Source: CAZGOM01 sp964542875 | Lineage (GTDB): Bacteria > Planctomycetota > Phycisphaerae > Phycisphaerales > Phycisphaeraceae | Length of the DNA stretch: 16,095 bases | Direction: 5' to 3' | Assembly: GCA_964542875.1 (NCBI GenBank) | Contig: CAZIWA010000124.1 | Span: 1-16,095 of the forward strand | Part shown: in pieces, positions 14,127-16,095 of the stretch | Numbering within the stretch: the first letter of the stretch is position 1 | Layout: the number at the start of each line of letters is the position of its first letter | Notes under the pieces: generated by a model | The model's database searches: none | Seen by the model: the letters and a program-made list of their open reading frames with translations, nothing else | Told to the model about the DNA's origin: nothing | Position numbers and translations under genes: made by a program

Positions 14127-14179
14127 CCCAACCCCAACCCCAACTAATTTATAAATTATAAATTAAAATTTATAATTAC
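14127..14179. repeat. Hexamer (CCCAAC x3) followed by AT heptamer array (5 units)
   Basis: CCCAAC occurs three times in tandem (14127-14144), directly followed by five 7-nt units of TAAATTA type (14145-14179; two identical, three variants). The array ends at the stop codon of ruvX (14181), in the spacer between ruvX and gntR. Confidence 0.6.
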
Positions 14180-14180
14180 T

Positions 14181-14591
14181 CTACTTTTTCCCCGACCTCA
14201 AAAAATCCTCCAGCAGCGTCTGCGCCGCCAGTGCATCGCGCACATCCTTCTTCTGCCCTCGTGTCATCCCTTTTCCCGCCATCAGACCTTCGGCCTCAAA
14301 ACTCGTCAGCCGTTCATCAAACAAATACACCTTCACCTTCGCCGCCTTCTCCAGCGCCTGCGCAATCTTCTTCACCGCCAGCGCCGCCGGCCCCTCCGTC
14401 CCATCCATGTTCAGCGGCAGCCCCATCACCACCGCCCCGGCCCCCTGCTCCTCTACCGCCTCCACCAATTGCTCGATCAAACGCTTGGGTTCCACCTGAA
14501 TGATCCCCACCGGGCTCACCATTCCAAGCGTATCGCTCCCGACGGCCAATCCCGTCCGTTTGGCCCCAAGATCAATGCCGAGGTAACGCAT
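14181..14591 (-). CDS. ruvX: Putative pre-16S rRNA nuclease / Holliday junction resolvase-like RuvX (YqgF)
   Basis: 136 residues, the usual length for YqgF/RuvX. RNase H-like fold: MRYLGIDLGAKRTGLAVGS gives the first acidic residue D7 and the glycine loop; GLPLNMDGTEG at 58-68 is the family signature; DERLTSFEA (92-100) supplies E93; VRDALAAQTLL supplies D119. All three acidic catalytic positions are present. Family members process the 5' end of 16S rRNA, and a Holliday-junction role has also been proposed. The ATG at 14591 follows the rpe stop by 3 nt, with AAGG inside the rpe end about 11 nt upstream, so translational coupling is likely. Confidence 0.93.
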   Translation of the reverse strand: MRYLGIDLGAKRTGLAVGSDTLGMVSPVGIIQVEPKRLIEQLVEAVEEQGAGAVVMGLPLNMDGTEGPAALAVKKIAQALEKAAKVKVYLFDERLTSFEAEGLMAGKGMTRGQKKDVRDALAAQTLLEDFLRSGKK

Positions 14592-14594
14592 GGC

Positions 14595-15293
14595 TCACTT
14601 CGCCTTGGCGCTATGGAACGCGTCGATCACCGCTTTGCGGTCCTTGGAGCCAAACAACGCAGACGCCGTCACCAACAGGTCCGCTCCGGCTTCCACGCAC
14701 GCGCCGACGGTCGCGGGGCTCACCCCGCCGTCCATCTCCACGCGCGTCCCCGGACCCACCCGTGCCTTCGCCCAGCGCACCTTCGTCAGCACCTCCGGCA
14801 TGAACGCCTGGCCGGACTTCCCCGGCACCACGCTCATCACCAGCACATTGTCCACCTTGCCCAGGTACCCCTGCAGGTGCTCCGGCGAGGTTGCCGGGTT
14901 TAGCACGATGCCCGCCAGCATGCCGGCCTTATGAATCGCATCGATCAGCGCATGCCCATCCACGCCCCCGGGCGTAAATGTCTGGCACACTTCCACGTGG
15001 AACGAAAACATATTCGCCCCCGCCTGGGCAAACTGCTCCACATACATATCCGGACGGGTCACCATCAAATGGCAATCTAAAAACGTGTCGGGCAAGTGCC
15101 GCCGCACACCCCTGACCATGTCTCCCCCCATCGTCAGGTTCGGCACAAAATGCCCGTCCATCACATCGATATGCAAAAGGTCTGCGCCTTTATCCAGCAC
15201 ATCCCGGCAATCCTCGGCCATCCGGCCAAAGTCCGCCGACAAAATCGACGCCGCCACCAGCGGATGCTTCGGAACTGCCTTCAAATCCAGCAT
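14595..15293 (-). CDS. rpe: Ribulose-phosphate 3-epimerase
   Basis: Interconverts D-ribulose 5-phosphate and D-xylulose 5-phosphate in the pentose phosphate or Calvin pathway; 232 residues, TIM barrel, soluble. AASILSADFGRM, HIDVMDGHFVPNLTMG, LDCHLMV and VEMDGGV are the family blocks, giving metal ligands H41, D43, H75 and D188. The phosphate loop reads MSVVPGKSGQ instead of the usual M-S/T-VNPGF-G/S-GQ. The frame is open 81 codons further upstream into pgk, but the ATG at 15293 has GAGG 4 nt upstream and fits the family start. It follows pgk across a spacer with a heptamer repeat and a strong hairpin, and precedes ruvX by 3 nt. Confidence 0.95.
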   Translation of the reverse strand: MLDLKAVPKHPLVAASILSADFGRMAEDCRDVLDKGADLLHIDVMDGHFVPNLTMGGDMVRGVRRHLPDTFLDCHLMVTRPDMYVEQFAQAGANMFSFHVEVCQTFTPGGVDGHALIDAIHKAGMLAGIVLNPATSPEHLQGYLGKVDNVLVMSVVPGKSGQAFMPEVLTKVRWAKARVGPGTRVEMDGGVSPATVGACVEAGADLLVTASALFGSKDRKAVIDAFHSAKAK

Positions 15294-15333
15294 AAAACCT
15301 CGCTCATGAATGATGTGCTGCACCCCTCTGTGC

Positions 15334-15361
15334 GCCATGCTCTCGTCTGCGAGAGCATGGC
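15334..15361. repeat. Perfect 12-bp hairpin between pgk and rpe
   Basis: GCCATGCTCTCG (15334-15345) pairs with CGAGAGCATGGC (15350-15361) around a TCTG loop. No T-tract follows on either strand, so a plain intrinsic terminator is unlikely. In the mRNA it would stand 41 nt before the rpe start codon, where it could stabilise 3' ends, mark processing, or reduce rpe relative to pgk. Confidence 0.7.
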
Positions 15362-15375
15362 TTGATCTTCTCTGG

Positions 15376-15403
15376 CCAGACCCCAGCCCCCAGACCCTAG
15401 GCC
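15376..15403. repeat. Heptamer tandem repeat overlapping the pgk stop
   Basis: Four 7-nt units on the plus strand: CCAGACC, CCAGCCC, CCAGACC and CTAGGCC. The last unit includes the pgk stop codon (15397-15399), so the array begins inside the coding end and runs into the spacer. Confidence 0.6.
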
Positions 15404-16095
15404 CTTTCTTCAAGCTGCGCCACCGAGTTGAACGCCTTGCCCTCCAGCATCTCCAGGCTCGCCCCACCACCGGTGGAAACGTGAGACACCTTCGACGCCA
15501 GGCCAAACACCTCGATCGCCGCTGCGGAATCCCCACCGCCGATGATCGTCGTCGCCCCCTTGGACGTCGCCTTCACCAGCGCGTCCGCCACCGCCTTGGT
15601 CCCCTTATCAAACGGCGGCATCTCAAACACGCCCATCGGCCCATTCCAGATCACCGTCTTGGCCGATTCAATCTCCTTGGAGTACAGCGCAATCGTCTTG
15701 GGACCAATGTCCAGACCCATCCAGCCGTCCTTGATCCCGTTCTCGCAAATCTGCTGCGGGCCGTCCGCCTTGAATTCCGTCGTCGCGTTGTTGTCCAGCG
15801 GCGTCAGGATCTTGGCCAAACCATTCTTGCCCTGAATCTCCAGGAACTTCTTCGCATTCGCCACCTGGTCCGCTTCAATGCGCGATGTCCCCACGCCCTT
15901 GCCCTGCGCTGCAAAGAACGTGTAAGCCATCGCCCCGCCGATCAGGATCGTGTCCACCGTCTTGAGCAGGTTTTCGATCACCGGCAGCTTGTCCGACACC
16001 TTCGCTCCACCCAGGATCGCCACAAACGGGCGCTGCGGCTTGGCGATCGCATCCGACAGATAAGTGATTTCCTTTTCCATCAGGAAGCCCACCAC
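15397..16095 (-). CDS. pgk: Phosphoglycerate kinase, C-terminal part (cut by window edge)
   Basis: Transfers phosphate between 1,3-bisphosphoglycerate and ADP in glycolysis; cytoplasmic. The 233 codons present form the nucleotide-binding C-terminal domain; about 165 N-terminal residues lie beyond the window, so no start is assigned. Visible blocks: GFLMEKE, LGGAKVSDK (start of the nucleotide domain), IGGAMAYTF, WNGPMGVFE, IGGGDSAAA (ATP/phosphate loop) and VSTGGGASLEMLEGK. Every conserved block is intact. It heads pgk-rpe-ruvX as read in this window; further genes may precede it. Confidence 0.96.
   Translation of the reverse strand: MVGFLMEKEITYLSDAIAKPQRPFVAILGGAKVSDKLPVIENLLKTVDTILIGGAMAYTFFAAQGKGVGTSRIEADQVANAKKFLEIQGKNGLAKILTPLDNNATTEFKADGPQQICENGIKDGWMGLDIGPKTIALYSKEIESAKTVIWNGPMGVFEMPPFDKGTKAVADALVKATSKGATTIIGGGDSAAAIEVFGLASKVSHVSTGGGASLEMLEGKAFNSVAQLEERA

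Noticed and set aside
14127..14179. CRISPR array
   Set aside because: Repeat units of 6 and 7 nt without unique spacers, and no cas genes nearby.
15294..15536. 81-codon N-terminal extension of rpe
   Set aside because: It overlaps the pgk coding end and translates the heptamer array and the 12-bp hairpin; the family start and GAGG site are at 15293.

Overview
The window reads as a chromosomal segment of a GC-rich member of the PVC superphylum, most likely a planctomycete of the Phycisphaerae type. This is inferred from five genes with a prepilin-type N-terminal cleavage segment and a C-terminal H-X9/10-DG-like motif, sitting beside sugar-catabolism genes (sialidase-like protein, GntR regulator, SDR and Gfo/Idh oxidoreductases). 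Lentisphaerota, Kiritimatiellota and Verrucomicrobiota share these traits and cannot be excluded without a search. No rRNA, tRNA, CRISPR array, transposase or phage gene was found.

Layout. 83-1306 (-): sialidase-superfamily protein. 1592-2785 (+): GT4 glycosyltransferase. 2838-3830 (-): prepilin-like protein, divergent from 4064-6550 (+) RNase R. 6992-7723 and 8424-9161 (+): a paralogous pair of prepilin-like proteins with a shared upstream element and a conserved C-terminal Cys motif. 9380-10234 and 10385-11287 (-): a second, unrelated paralogous pair, facing the first across a hairpin-rich convergent spacer. 11274-12275, 12380-13231 and 13256-14002 (-): Gfo/Idh/MocA oxidoreductase, SDR oxidoreductase and FCD-type GntR regulator, read GntR > SDR > Gfo/Idh > prepilin-like genes. 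14181-14591, 14595-15293 and 15397-16095 (-): a housekeeping run pgk (partial) > rpe > ruvX.

How the genes may work together. The GntR-SDR-Gfo/Idh block looks like a small inducible pathway for a sugar or sugar acid. Its Gfo/Idh gene overlaps the start of a prepilin-like gene, so a surface pseudopilin-like protein may be co-expressed with sugar catabolism. pgk and rpe belong to central carbon metabolism; ruvX follows rpe by three bases.

The least ordinary signal is in the spacers. Several hold short tandem repeats of 6 to 8 bases whose unit differs from spacer to spacer. One octamer array sits inside a 73-nt dispersed repeat present at 1438-1510 and 7893-7965, the second copy being part of a ~200-nt inverted structure. 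I found no defence system or other clearly new multi-gene machine; the candidates for novelty are the repeats and the regulation and role of the prepilin-like genes.
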